Shown here: positions 36,046 to 44,079 of the stretch, one piece after another | Layout of the letters: each line of letters starts with the position of its first letter | Position numbering within the stretch: position 1 is the stretch's first letter | Source: Bacteroidota bacterium | GTDB taxonomy: Bacteria > Bacteroidota > Bacteroidia > Cytophagales > Cyclobacteriaceae | DNA: 64,000 nucleotides | Direction of reading: 5' to 3' | Assembly: GCA_018267275.1 (NCBI GenBank) | Contig: JAFDYV010000006.1 | Location: forward strand, 1 to 64,000 | Program-made: the position numbers and the translations under genes | The notes under the pieces: generated by a model | The model's input: only the letters and a program-made list of their open reading frames with translations | Told to the model about the DNA's origin: nothing | The model's database searches: none

Positions 36046-36836
36046 ATGGCACAAATCCATCGGTGCTCTTTTATCACTTTCTTATTTGCAGTCGCATTGG
36101 CTGGCGTTCACATGGCAGAGGGTAAAGCGACAGAACCGAATCAGGCATTACTTGCCCTTTCATCAACTTTCCTTTCGCAAGTGAAATCAGGCGACTCGCT
36201 CACCGAGACGCTCAATCAATTACGACAGTACTCGACCAACGAATTAATTGCAGGTCTCAACAACGATAACGCTCGAAAACCTTTTGGGTAAACTTGTACA
36301 ATGCTTGGTTCCAAATCTTGGCGCAACGCGGGTTTACCAAGCCAAAAATATTTACGACTAAAGCCATTGAATTTGCCGACCGCACATTTTCACTTGATGA
36401 AATAGAGCACGGCATCCTGCGGAAGTATCGTTGGAAGATGAGCCTCGGTTATTTGCCACAAGTTCGGCCTGGTAAGACAATCAAAAAACTTGCAGTAACA
36501 CAAATCGATTTTCGCATCCACTTCGCGCTCAACTGTGGTGCCAAAAGTTGTCCACCAATCCGTTCGTACGAATATTCTAACATTGATCAACAACTTGAAC
36601 TCGCCACCTCATCATTCTTATCAACTGAAACAGAAATTGATGAAAATCAAAAATCGGTGCGCGTTACAAAATTAATGCAGTGGTTCCGTGCCGACTTTGG
36701 TGGAAAAAGTGGCATCAAGACCATCGTAGGTCGTTACCTTAAAAAGGATATTAATGATTTTACGATACGCTACCAGAAGTACGACTGGAGTGCACGCCTC
36801 GCTTTCTATGCGGACGAAGCAAAAGCGAAAGACTAA
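36046..36836 (+). pseudogene. DUF547-family secreted protein, broken by a frameshift
   Basis: The first frame (36046-36291) encodes a signal peptide (residues 1 to about 25) and the beginning of a DUF547 protein, then stops at TAA 36289-36291. From about 36276 the reading shifted by -1 continues without a break: KTFWVNLYNAWFQ, then RTFSLDEIEHGILR and DFRIHFALNCGAKSCPP, which are the diagnostic DUF547 blocks (FW-x-N-x-YNA...L-x-IEH-x-ILR...HFALNCGA-x-SCP), to the stop at 36836. One base appears lost in the CGAAAACC run. A real mutation and an assembly error are equally possible; the run is not a canonical slippery site. Function of DUF547 is unknown. The end overlaps the pyrB stop region. Confidence 0.85.
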
Positions 36837-37759
36837 TTCGAAGCGCCAGCTAACAAATAAAGTACAGCCATGCGCACGGCCACACCGTTTTCAACCTGGT
36901 CGAGAATGATGGAATGATGAGAATCAGCCGCATCGCTGCTCAATTCCACACCCCGATTGATCGGCCCCGGGTGCATGAGCACAATTTCTTTCTTTAAATC
37001 GTCAAGCATTTTTTTGTTGATACCGTAGTAAAGGCTATACTCACGCAACGAAGGAAAATACTTGATTTGTTGACGCTCCAATTGAATGCGGAGCACGTTC
37101 GCCACATCGCACCACTCCAGCGCTTTTTGTACTTCCAACTCTACTTTTACACCCAAGGAAGAAATATACTTTGGGAGCAGCGTGGGTGGCGCACATACCA
37201 TCACTTCTGCACCCAACTTCTGGAGCGCAAAAATATTTGACAAGGCGACCCGGGAATGTAAAATATCGCCAATGATTGCAATTTTCTTTCCACTGACCGA
37301 ACCCAATTTCTCGCGAATCGAAAATGCATCGAGTAGCGCCTGCGTGGGGTGCTCGTGCGTGCCATCGCCTGCGTTGATGATGTTTGCTTTGATGTGGCGT
37401 GATAAAAAATGCGGTGCGCCCACACTGGCATGGCGCATCACCACCATATCTACCTTCATCGCCAAAATATTGTGAACAGTATCAAGCAACGTTTCGCCTT
37501 TTTTTACAGATGAGTTGGAGGCCGAAAAATTCACCACATCGGCCGACAATCTTTTTTCTGCAAGCTCAAAAGAGAGCCTGGTTCGCGTAGAGTTTTCAAA
37601 AAAAATATTGGCGATAGTTACATCGCGTAATGATGGAACCTTTTTGATGGGGCGGTTGATGACTTGCTTAAAATTATCGGCTGTTTCAAAAATCAATTCA
37701 AGGTCTTCGCGGGTAAGGTTTTTAATTCCCAGTAAGTGGCGTTGACTTAATGTTGACAT
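36833..37759 (-). CDS. pyrB: Aspartate carbamoyltransferase catalytic subunit
   Basis: Second step of pyrimidine synthesis: carbamoyl phosphate and aspartate give carbamoyl aspartate. FFENSTRTRLSFE (53-65) binds carbamoyl phosphate, HPTQALLD (137-144) is the second signature, and HPGPINRGVE lies near the C-terminus. It has 308 residues. It follows pyrR after only four bases and converges with the DUF547 gene, with overlapping ends. No pyrI regulatory gene is seen next to it. Confidence 0.96.
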   Translation of the reverse strand: MSTLSQRHLLGIKNLTREDLELIFETADNFKQVINRPIKKVPSLRDVTIANIFFENSTRTRLSFELAEKRLSADVVNFSASNSSVKKGETLLDTVHNILAMKVDMVVMRHASVGAPHFLSRHIKANIINAGDGTHEHPTQALLDAFSIREKLGSVSGKKIAIIGDILHSRVALSNIFALQKLGAEVMVCAPPTLLPKYISSLGVKVELEVQKALEWCDVANVLRIQLERQQIKYFPSLREYSLYYGINKKMLDDLKKEIVLMHPGPINRGVELSSDAADSHHSIILDQVENGVAVRMAVLYLLAGASN

Positions 37760-37763
37760 GACT

Positions 37764-38306
37764 TCAGTTTGTGTTGACCAACCAGATTTTATTTTGTTTA
37801 TGCCCTTGTGCTTCCAACTCTACCAATACCCGCTGTGTATCCAGTGTATCTACTACTTTGCCCACGTAGTCGGCTGCCACGGGCAGATCGCGCGTAAACT
37901 TTCTATCTACCAACACCAGCAGCTCAACCTTTGACGGACGGCCAAAGGCCATCATCGCATCTAAAGCAGCCCGCACAGTGCGGCCAGTAAAAAGTACATC
38001 GTCAATCAACACTACTTTCTTGTCTTCGATGATGAAATCGACTTTTGTCTCGCTGGCCTTGGCGGGAATTTCCCTTCGCCTAAAATCATCGCGGTGGAAA
38101 GTGGTATCTAAATACCCCAGCGGTATTTGCTTTTTGATGATTTTCTGAAGTTTGGCATGAACCAGTTGCGCCAAGAAAATGCCCCGGGGCTGAAGCCCTA
38201 AAATAACAGTCTCGTCAAAATTGCCGTGATTCTCAATTAATTGATGGCAAAGGCGGTTCAGCGTGATATCTAACAGGTGGGAATCTAGAACCAGCTTTTT
38301 CTTCAT
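37764..38306 (-). CDS. pyrR: PyrR-like uracil phosphoribosyltransferase / regulator
   Basis: A 180-residue type I phosphoribosyltransferase. VVLIDDVLFTGRTVRAAL (98-115) is the PRPP loop of PyrR, and LGLQPRGIFLAQLV and GYLDTTFHRDDFRRR are PyrR-specific. In Bacillus PyrR binds pyr mRNA and prevents antitermination; the pyrR-pyrB pair suggests the same role here. A small stem, CGATA/TATCG (38341-38359), before a T-run on the minus strand just upstream could be a terminator or attenuator, but it is weak. It lies 41 bases after the second secreted paralogue. Confidence 0.92.
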   Translation of the reverse strand: MKKKLVLDSHLLDITLNRLCHQLIENHGNFDETVILGLQPRGIFLAQLVHAKLQKIIKKQIPLGYLDTTFHRDDFRRREIPAKASETKVDFIIEDKKVVLIDDVLFTGRTVRAALDAMMAFGRPSKVELLVLVDRKFTRDLPVAADYVGKVVDTLDTQRVLVELEAQGHKQNKIWLVNTN

Positions 38307-38347
38307 GTGAGATTGCCGAGGCGAATGTAGGGAAAAACCCCGATAGC

Positions 38348-39889
38348 TTACCGATATCGAATCTTATTTATAAAAAAAACCCGTTTCTTAATGTCGGCCA
38401 ACCGGTCGGGCGATACTCGTATATTTTGAAATCCGCTCGCTAACAAATGGTTGCCATACCAATACTGCAACCGATTGGGCTGAACGTCCTTTTTGCTCAC
38501 ATAATCGGTCGGGCTGAGCATTTTTATTTCATCAGCCGTTTTGCCTTCCAACACTTGGCTGCCTTGAATCACTTTGCTGCGGATGAGGTTTTGATAAAAA
38601 TAGATCAAGTCAATGTGGTCATTGGTAGGCGCAATTTTTACAAACTGCTCAAGTTGAAAAGATTTGGCGTCATTTATTTCAAAGCTGTTGTCCCAAATTA
38701 CTTTCCCTTTGCTGTCAAAACCAATCGCGATGGCGTGGGTGTATTGGAAGCCATCAAAAATCTGGTCAGAACGGTATGGTGAATAAAACTGATAACCTCC
38801 CACGCGTTGGTACCCGAAAAATGCCGGGTTAGTATTGCGCGTTTGGTAAACGTAACGGGGATAAAAAGCCTCGCCTAACATTACAAATTGATCGCGGTAA
38901 GGAATCACTTCTTGCACTAAGAATCGGTAATTGAATTTAATGCGTTTACCTTTTATTCGCTTACGCTCAATTCTCTTCTTCACTCGCTTTTCTTGGTTCA
39001 CACGCATAAATCGAAAGAAGTTTTGCAAATCAGCAAAGTTGTAATAGCGGGTTGTATACTCACCATAAGGCGAAATGGTAGAAACAAAAATCCCACGAGA
39101 ATATTCGGTGTTTCTCCCATAAACTCCGGCTACCAGCATATGATTGTCTGTTGTTTTAACACTTCGGCCAAAAAGCAGGCTGCGTTTTTCTTGTGGCTCC
39201 AGCACGGTTGTTTTCAACAAATCACCATCTTGGTTGTAATTGCGGAGCCATAGGCTCTTTCTTTTTTGTTGATTGTTTGCGCTGATAATAATGTCTACCG
39301 AAAAATCATCATTCACTTTTATTTGGTTGATCTCGCCTGGTTCATTGAAAAATCCAGGTAATATTTTCGACTGCTTTTTTGAAAGGGAATAATGCAACAC
39401 CAACGGCCGGTAGTTGTAGTAACCTCCAATCAACAGCGCACCATTGGTTGCTGTAAACTCAGTAGGCTTAAATGGAATGATATTTTTTACTGCGTGGGTC
39501 AAGTACCTGCCATCACGAATATTCAGCTCTACTACCAAGAAGCCAATGACCGGATTGTAGGAATGACTCAGTAACAAGAAAAGTTTTTCCTGGTAAACAT
39601 GTGCAAAGGAGATTGCGAAAAATTTCTGCACGCTGATGTATCCCTTCCAAACCTCTCTCAGGGCGGTATCCATTCGAATCAATTCAATTTGATCAATACC
39701 CTGACCTTGGTTCTTGCTGTAGGCGACCACTCCTAAGCTATCAGCCGGGGCAATCTTGTACACTTCGCCTTCCTGGTTCACGGGCATTTCCCATCTTGCT
39801 GTCTGCTCTACCTGTGCATGCAAGCAAAATGCATTGAGCCAGATTCCCAGCAGGCTACTCCACCGAAATTTTGTTGATAAAGAAAACAT
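38348..39889 (-). CDS. Uncharacterised secreted protein, tandem paralogue B
   Basis: I recognise no domain. With the ATG at 39889 the protein has 513 residues and an N-terminal export signal (FRWSSLLGIWLNAFCLHAQ). It begins with VEQTARWEMPVNQEG and ends with KKRVFFINKIRYR; the upstream neighbour begins with VSQTGRWERELKN and ends with RDVFFINKISVE, and many blocks between agree (IPFKPTEF..., LLIGGYYNYRPLVLHYS against AILAGYISSEPAILLFD; LPGFF; YYNFADLQNFFRFM against YYDFAQLNNFLAYL). The two are therefore tandem duplicates. A basic stretch, EKRVKKRIERKRIKGKRIKF, stands at about 305-325. Beta-propeller-like spacing is possible. The start overlaps the previous gene by 35 bases. Confidence 0.7.
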   Translation of the reverse strand: MFSLSTKFRWSSLLGIWLNAFCLHAQVEQTARWEMPVNQEGEVYKIAPADSLGVVAYSKNQGQGIDQIELIRMDTALREVWKGYISVQKFFAISFAHVYQEKLFLLLSHSYNPVIGFLVVELNIRDGRYLTHAVKNIIPFKPTEFTATNGALLIGGYYNYRPLVLHYSLSKKQSKILPGFFNEPGEINQIKVNDDFSVDIIISANNQQKRKSLWLRNYNQDGDLLKTTVLEPQEKRSLLFGRSVKTTDNHMLVAGVYGRNTEYSRGIFVSTISPYGEYTTRYYNFADLQNFFRFMRVNQEKRVKKRIERKRIKGKRIKFNYRFLVQEVIPYRDQFVMLGEAFYPRYVYQTRNTNPAFFGYQRVGGYQFYSPYRSDQIFDGFQYTHAIAIGFDSKGKVIWDNSFEINDAKSFQLEQFVKIAPTNDHIDLIYFYQNLIRSKVIQGSQVLEGKTADEIKMLSPTDYVSKKDVQPNRLQYWYGNHLLASGFQNIRVSPDRLADIKKRVFFINKIRYR

Positions 39890-41417
39890 CCCTGTTGCCT
39901 TTTTCCGGGTTTTTGATTGTTTGATAACCGTAGACAATCATTTGTGAACCAAACCAATGGCGCACAGTGGCGGCATCATCGTCCGATCGAATACTTTCAG
40001 TAGGTGATTGTAGTTCGATGGTCTTCTTTTCGTTGATGAGGGCAACTCCATCGTTTTGGCTGATTTGCCATGTCAGCTCTTTTTCTTTGCTTGATACAAT
40101 TGCCACTTTATTTTTTGCGAAAACAAAATCCGAAACTTGATCTGTGGAAACTGTTTTTATTTCATCCAATTTGCATCCATGATCAGCTTGCAGCATGCCT
40201 TTAGCGTCTAGCGCAATAACGCTTGCCTGCAACATTTTTATTTCCACAGTGCCGGAATTATAGAATCCCGGATTGTAAAAATATGGCGCATTGTAGAGCC
40301 GATAAGGGTAGCCAACGCCAGGATAAAGTCCGTAGGGGTAAGGCATGCCACTATATGGATAGCCATTGTAACGATTGTAATTGTTCAACTGGGTTGAGGA
40401 CGAGTGGGCTTCCAGAAAAAACAAAAAACCTTCTTTGGTTTCTTCTATCCGCACCGGGCTGGCTGCCACCCGAAAGTCGGGTAGCTTGCCTGCGGCACGC
40501 CTGCTATCTGCCTTTGCTTTTGTTTTGGCCTGCCGCTTGGGCGATAGGTATGCCAAAAAGTTATTGAGCTGTGCAAAATCATAATAATTGATTTTTTGCT
40601 CGTTGTACGGATCAACCGCCACCGAAAAAAAACCTGCAGCCAGCTGATTGACTCCTTCCGTCCAAGTGCCAGCAATCAGCAACTCATCGCGCAACAGCGT
40701 ACTGGTAACTGCCGACAATATTGTTTTATTGCTTTCCACCTCAATGGCGTCATCCAATAACAGCGTGCCGGTGTGATCAAATGTTTTGATCACCAACTTC
40801 TTTTTCACTTTGCTGGGACTCTCTGACAACACGATATTAAATGTATTGTTGGTGTTCACCCGCACATCAAGCAGTTGGGTGTTTTTTACAAAAAGGCCCG
40901 GCACAATCTTGCCTTGGTCGCTATCAATGTCAAAAAGTAAAATTGCAGGCTCTGAAGAAATGTAGCCAGCCAGGATTGCCTTGTTTTCTATTATGTTAAA
41001 GTGACTTAGCCGGATGGCCAACTGTGGGTCGTAGGCGTGTACCTCAACGCCCTCGTTACCATCGCCCATTTTTAAAACCTTTAAGTCACCAGAGTCTGTT
41101 TCGCCATAGCGAAAGAGAAAATAAACAAACCCATCGCGAAAATCGTGGCCAATAAAATTGTAACGGTTGTCAACTGAAATTTCTCGGGTCCACTTTTCTT
41201 TTAGCAACGTATCAAGAGCGATAATCTCCCAAAAGCGTTTCCCTGCCTCGTATTTCTGTTTATCGTGCACCAAAGCTAGCCCTTGTGCACCCATCGAGAT
41301 AACAGTGTAGTTGTGCGAACTGTTTTTGAGTTCGCGCTCCCAACGGCCCGTTTGGCTTACTTGGGCATAGGTACACCAAGTGAAAAACAAAACACCAATC
41401 AGCAGTAACCCCTTCAT
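39855..41417 (-). CDS. Uncharacterised secreted protein, tandem paralogue A
   Basis: 520 residues with signal peptide (MKGLLLIGVLFFTWCTYAQ). No known domain seen. The body looks like repeated short beta strands with D/N turns, which would suit a propeller, and it is a full-length paralogue of the next gene. A low-complexity insert rich in Tyr, Gly, Pro and Asn (about 345-392: NNYNRYNGYPYSGMPYP and so on) is present here but shorter in paralogue B. The start overlaps the stop of the EVE gene by one base (TAATG at 41419-41415), so the run EVE-A-B-pyrR-pyrB may be one transcript. Role unknown. Confidence 0.7.
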   Translation of the reverse strand: MKGLLLIGVLFFTWCTYAQVSQTGRWERELKNSSHNYTVISMGAQGLALVHDKQKYEAGKRFWEIIALDTLLKEKWTREISVDNRYNFIGHDFRDGFVYFLFRYGETDSGDLKVLKMGDGNEGVEVHAYDPQLAIRLSHFNIIENKAILAGYISSEPAILLFDIDSDQGKIVPGLFVKNTQLLDVRVNTNNTFNIVLSESPSKVKKKLVIKTFDHTGTLLLDDAIEVESNKTILSAVTSTLLRDELLIAGTWTEGVNQLAAGFFSVAVDPYNEQKINYYDFAQLNNFLAYLSPKRQAKTKAKADSRRAAGKLPDFRVAASPVRIEETKEGFLFFLEAHSSSTQLNNYNRYNGYPYSGMPYPYGLYPGVGYPYRLYNAPYFYNPGFYNSGTVEIKMLQASVIALDAKGMLQADHGCKLDEIKTVSTDQVSDFVFAKNKVAIVSSKEKELTWQISQNDGVALINEKKTIELQSPTESIRSDDDAATVRHWFGSQMIVYGYQTIKNPEKGNRDVFFINKISVE

Positions 41418-41818
41418 TATTTTTCAGAAAGCAATAAAATCCAATCAAACTCTTCGGCCTTTACGGGTTGTACCGAAAGCCGCGAATTGTTCACCAACAC
41501 CATGTTCGCAAGCCTTTTGTCTGCTTTAATGGTAGCCAAATCAACCGGGTTCTTCAATTTTCGTTTTGGCTTCAATTTCACAGCCACCCAATTGTTGTCT
41601 TTGGGATCGGGGAATGCTTCTTTACTTACTTCGGCAATGGCCACAATAGCTTTGCCCTCGTTGCTATAGTAAAAGAATGCCAGATCACCTTTCTTCATGG
41701 CCTTCAAATTGTTGCGCGCCTGAAAATTGCGCACGCCATCCCAAGTCGTTTTTTTGTCCTTCACCAAGTCATCCCAACTGTACACATCAGGTTCGCTTTT
41801 CACCAGCCAGTAATTCAT
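41417..41818 (-). CDS. EVE-domain protein (PUA-like fold)
   Basis: A 133-residue single EVE domain: MNYWLVKSEPDVYSWDDLV, TTWDGVRNFQARNNLKAMKKGD, FFYYSNEGKAIVAIAEV and LSVQPVKAEEFDWIL. EVE domains bind modified bases in DNA or RNA, and stand-alone proteins of this type are common and uncharacterised. The ATG at 41818 starts with the conserved first strand; the longer frame would add 56 residues that overlap the divergent GT9 promoter region. It is coupled with the secreted paralogue A. Confidence 0.92.
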   Translation of the reverse strand: MNYWLVKSEPDVYSWDDLVKDKKTTWDGVRNFQARNNLKAMKKGDLAFFYYSNEGKAIVAIAEVSKEAFPDPKDNNWVAVKLKPKRKLKNPVDLATIKADKRLANMVLVNNSRLSVQPVKAEEFDWILLLSEK

Positions 41819-41896
41819 AAAAATTTTTCTCACTAATGTAGGAAAAATAGTTTGTTGAAGATATGATGAAAAACCAAATAAGATTCCATAAAAACG

Positions 41897-41916
41897 TTGC
41901 GACTTTGCGACTTTGC
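41897..41916. repeat. GCGACTTT tandem words before the GT9 gene
   Basis: The segment reads TTGCGACTTTGCGACTTTGC, an 8-bp word repeated in tandem. A related word in opposite orientation occurs at 61806-61821 (GCGAAGTCGCAAAG). Confidence 0.4.
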
Positions 41917-41933
41917 TTGCAACTTGCTGTAAG

Positions 41934-42941
41934 ATGAAAATTCTAATCCTTCGCTTTTCTTCGATTGGCGACATTGTCCTTACCACGCCTGTGCCACGGG
42001 TGTTGAAAACCCAACTGGAGGGCGCAGAAATTCACTACGCAATCAAAAAACAGTATGCTGACATTGTGCGAAACAATCCGTATGTAGATAAAGTGCACGA
42101 ACTTGAAAAAGAGTTGAGCCCGTTGATTGCCGCCTTGAAACGTGAAAAGTTTGATTGCCTAATCGATCTACACAACAACTTACGCACGCGCATCATTAAA
42201 TGGAGGCTGGGGGTGCGCTCGTACAGTTTCCAAAAGTTGAATATTGAAAAGTGGTTGCTGGTGAATTTAAAAATCAACAAACTACCCAACCTACATATTG
42301 TAGACCGATACCTGGCCGCAGCCCAGCCACTTGGCGTAAAAAATGATGCCTTGGGTTTGGACTATTTCATTCCCGAGAAAGACGAGGTGCCGCTAGAGTG
42401 GTTGCCCGAAACCCACCGCAAAGGCTACGTTGCTTACGCGATTGGCGCACAACACGAAACAAAAAAATTGCCACTGAAACGCATGATTGAGTTGTGTGAC
42501 AAAATCAACAAACCGATTGTGTTGCTGGGCGGTAAAGAGGACCGCGACAATGGTGAAAAGATCCAAGCTTTTTTTGAAAAGCACGAAGGCTCGCACGCTT
42601 ATGAACAAGGATTGCAGGAGCTGGGCAAGAAAACAATCATTTACAACGCCTGTGGATTATACAACCTGAATCAATCTGCCAGCCTGGTCAAGCAAGCTCG
42701 GTATGTTTTTGCGCACGACACTGGGCTGATGCACATTGCGGCCGCACTTAAGAAAGAGGTTTTCAGTATTTGGGGCAGTACGATACCTTCCTTTGGCATG
42801 TATCCCTATCGCACCAAGTTCACCGTGTTAGAAAATACAAAACTCGATTGCCGCCCGTGCTCAAAAATTGGGTTTGACAAATGCCCCAAGGGTCACTTCA
42901 AGTGCATGAACGAGATGGTTTTTGATTTTTATTTGCCGTAA
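41934..42941 (+). CDS. Glycosyltransferase family 9 protein (heptosyltransferase-like)
   Basis: A 335-residue GT-B enzyme. MKILILRFSSIGDIVLTTPV is the usual start of ADP-heptose:LPS heptosyltransferases, and AHDTGLMHIAAALKKEVFSIWGST is the C-terminal donor-binding block (xDTGxxHxAxA). YRTKFTVLENTKLDCRPCSK carries a cysteine pair seen in many relatives. It should add a heptose to the inner core, matching gmhA and hldD in this window. The ATG at 41934 was taken because it begins the first strand. Confidence 0.88.
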   Translation: MKILILRFSSIGDIVLTTPVPRVLKTQLEGAEIHYAIKKQYADIVRNNPYVDKVHELEKELSPLIAALKREKFDCLIDLHNNLRTRIIKWRLGVRSYSFQKLNIEKWLLVNLKINKLPNLHIVDRYLAAAQPLGVKNDALGLDYFIPEKDEVPLEWLPETHRKGYVAYAIGAQHETKKLPLKRMIELCDKINKPIVLLGGKEDRDNGEKIQAFFEKHEGSHAYEQGLQELGKKTIIYNACGLYNLNQSASLVKQARYVFAHDTGLMHIAAALKKEVFSIWGSTIPSFGMYPYRTKFTVLENTKLDCRPCSKIGFDKCPKGHFKCMNEMVFDFYLP

Positions 42942-42949
42942 AAGCCCAA

Positions 42950-44011
42950 TTATTTTTTGCAATTTTCAAGAAAGAGTTTCTCAACCTTTGAATTGGAGCG
43001 ACTTATTTTTCCAAGCAAAACACAAGCTTGGGTTTTGTCGCCATTGCTTATTAGCAATTCACTCATGTGCAGCAACGCCTCATCGTAAGCGTCTAAAGCC
43101 ACAATATCGAAACTCTTCTTACTATAGATCATCGACTGCTGAATGAATTCATAAAGGCACAATACATCTCGGTATCGCTCATTCGCTTCATCAAGTTTTC
43201 TTGCTCTATACAATTGTTCAGCTTGGTTGTTTGCCTCAACAATTAATCGATTGACTTTGGAGTAATCAAAATTGGGAAGGGTTTTTCTTGATTTAATAAG
43301 AAGCTGTAATCGGATAGAAAAATCAACTCTTTTTGAGCCTCGGTGCCCAGGCACCCATTTTTTTTTCAAATGAGCCACCATGGTTTTTAAACTATCTACT
43401 TTTGTTGCCGAAATGATTTTTGTGCTTATATTAATATCCGTCACCTCACCCGAACCCTTCAGTCGAAAGGTAATAGGAAGCAGTCCTGTTGTATCCGCAT
43501 TCAAGAATCCGAATTGATCGCTAAGAACTCGGCAGATATCACCATTAAATCTTGGGGTAATCAAGGGTTTCTTAAACAGTGTTAAAGTGTCATTTCGCAG
43601 GAAAACCAATGTCGTGTCTTCTAAGTGTTTTTGCCTGAGAATCCTCTCGAAATGAAAAAATGCGTTATCCCGCTCTAGAATCATCTCATTGAAATCAATA
43701 AAATGAATGGCATAGTTGGGATCTAAATTCGTGCGCGTACGAACTAAAAACAATTGGCGGTTTTCAACATAATAATCAAAAGACTCCGTTGGGAAGAGTT
43801 CTGAATTCTGAAGTTGGTTAACAACAGTCCCGCCTCTTCGTGAAAATGTGATATCTCTAAAAAAAATGAATTGATTGGTTATTTGACCATTCCGGTTTGT
43901 TACTTTTTTGAAAAACCAATCCCCCAATACTAATTCCTTTTCTTGAGCAAGAGCAAACTGAAAAAAAACTGACAAGAATACGGCCCAAAAAGATGTTGTA
44001 AGTTTTTTCAT
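42950..44011 (-). CDS. Secreted protein with a TonB C-terminal-like segment
   Basis: 353 residues with an N-terminal signal (MKKLTTSFWAVFLSVFFQFALAQ). About residues 178-240 read LPITFRLKGSGEVTDINIS, LKKKWVPGHRGSKRVDFSI; the spacing (input strand, G-x-V-T-D-I, helix, W-x-P-G, K-x-V) is that of TonB C-terminal domains, though without the N-terminal membrane anchor and proline arm of a true TonB. A helical, TPR-like tail follows (AEQLYRARKLDEANERYRDVL). It may act as an orphan TonB-C-like binding domain in the periplasm. The ATG at 44011 was chosen for the signal. It is divergent from comEC. Confidence 0.6.
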   Translation of the reverse strand: MKKLTTSFWAVFLSVFFQFALAQEKELVLGDWFFKKVTNRNGQITNQFIFFRDITFSRRGGTVVNQLQNSELFPTESFDYYVENRQLFLVRTRTNLDPNYAIHFIDFNEMILERDNAFFHFERILRQKHLEDTTLVFLRNDTLTLFKKPLITPRFNGDICRVLSDQFGFLNADTTGLLPITFRLKGSGEVTDINISTKIISATKVDSLKTMVAHLKKKWVPGHRGSKRVDFSIRLQLLIKSRKTLPNFDYSKVNRLIVEANNQAEQLYRARKLDEANERYRDVLCLYEFIQQSMIYSKKSFDIVALDAYDEALLHMSELLISNGDKTQACVLLGKISRSNSKVEKLFLENCKK

Positions 44012-44079
44012 ATCTTCAATCGTAAATCTATGTTTAATAAATTTTATTTGTAAAGCCTTCACAAAAGTTTCTAGCTGAA

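Noticed and set aside
36270-36300. Programmed -1 frameshift in the DUF547 gene
   Set aside because: The run CGAAAACC is not of the X-XXY-YYZ type and no downstream stimulator stem is evident; mutation or sequence error is simpler.
35958-36840. Integration site at tRNA-Arg
   Set aside because: No repeated tRNA 3' end, integrase or phage gene is found downstream; the neighbour is a decayed DUF547 gene.
38332-38360. Strong PyrR-type attenuator upstream of pyrR
   Set aside because: Only a 5-bp stem lies before a short T-run and it overlaps the end of the preceding gene; too weak to list as a feature.
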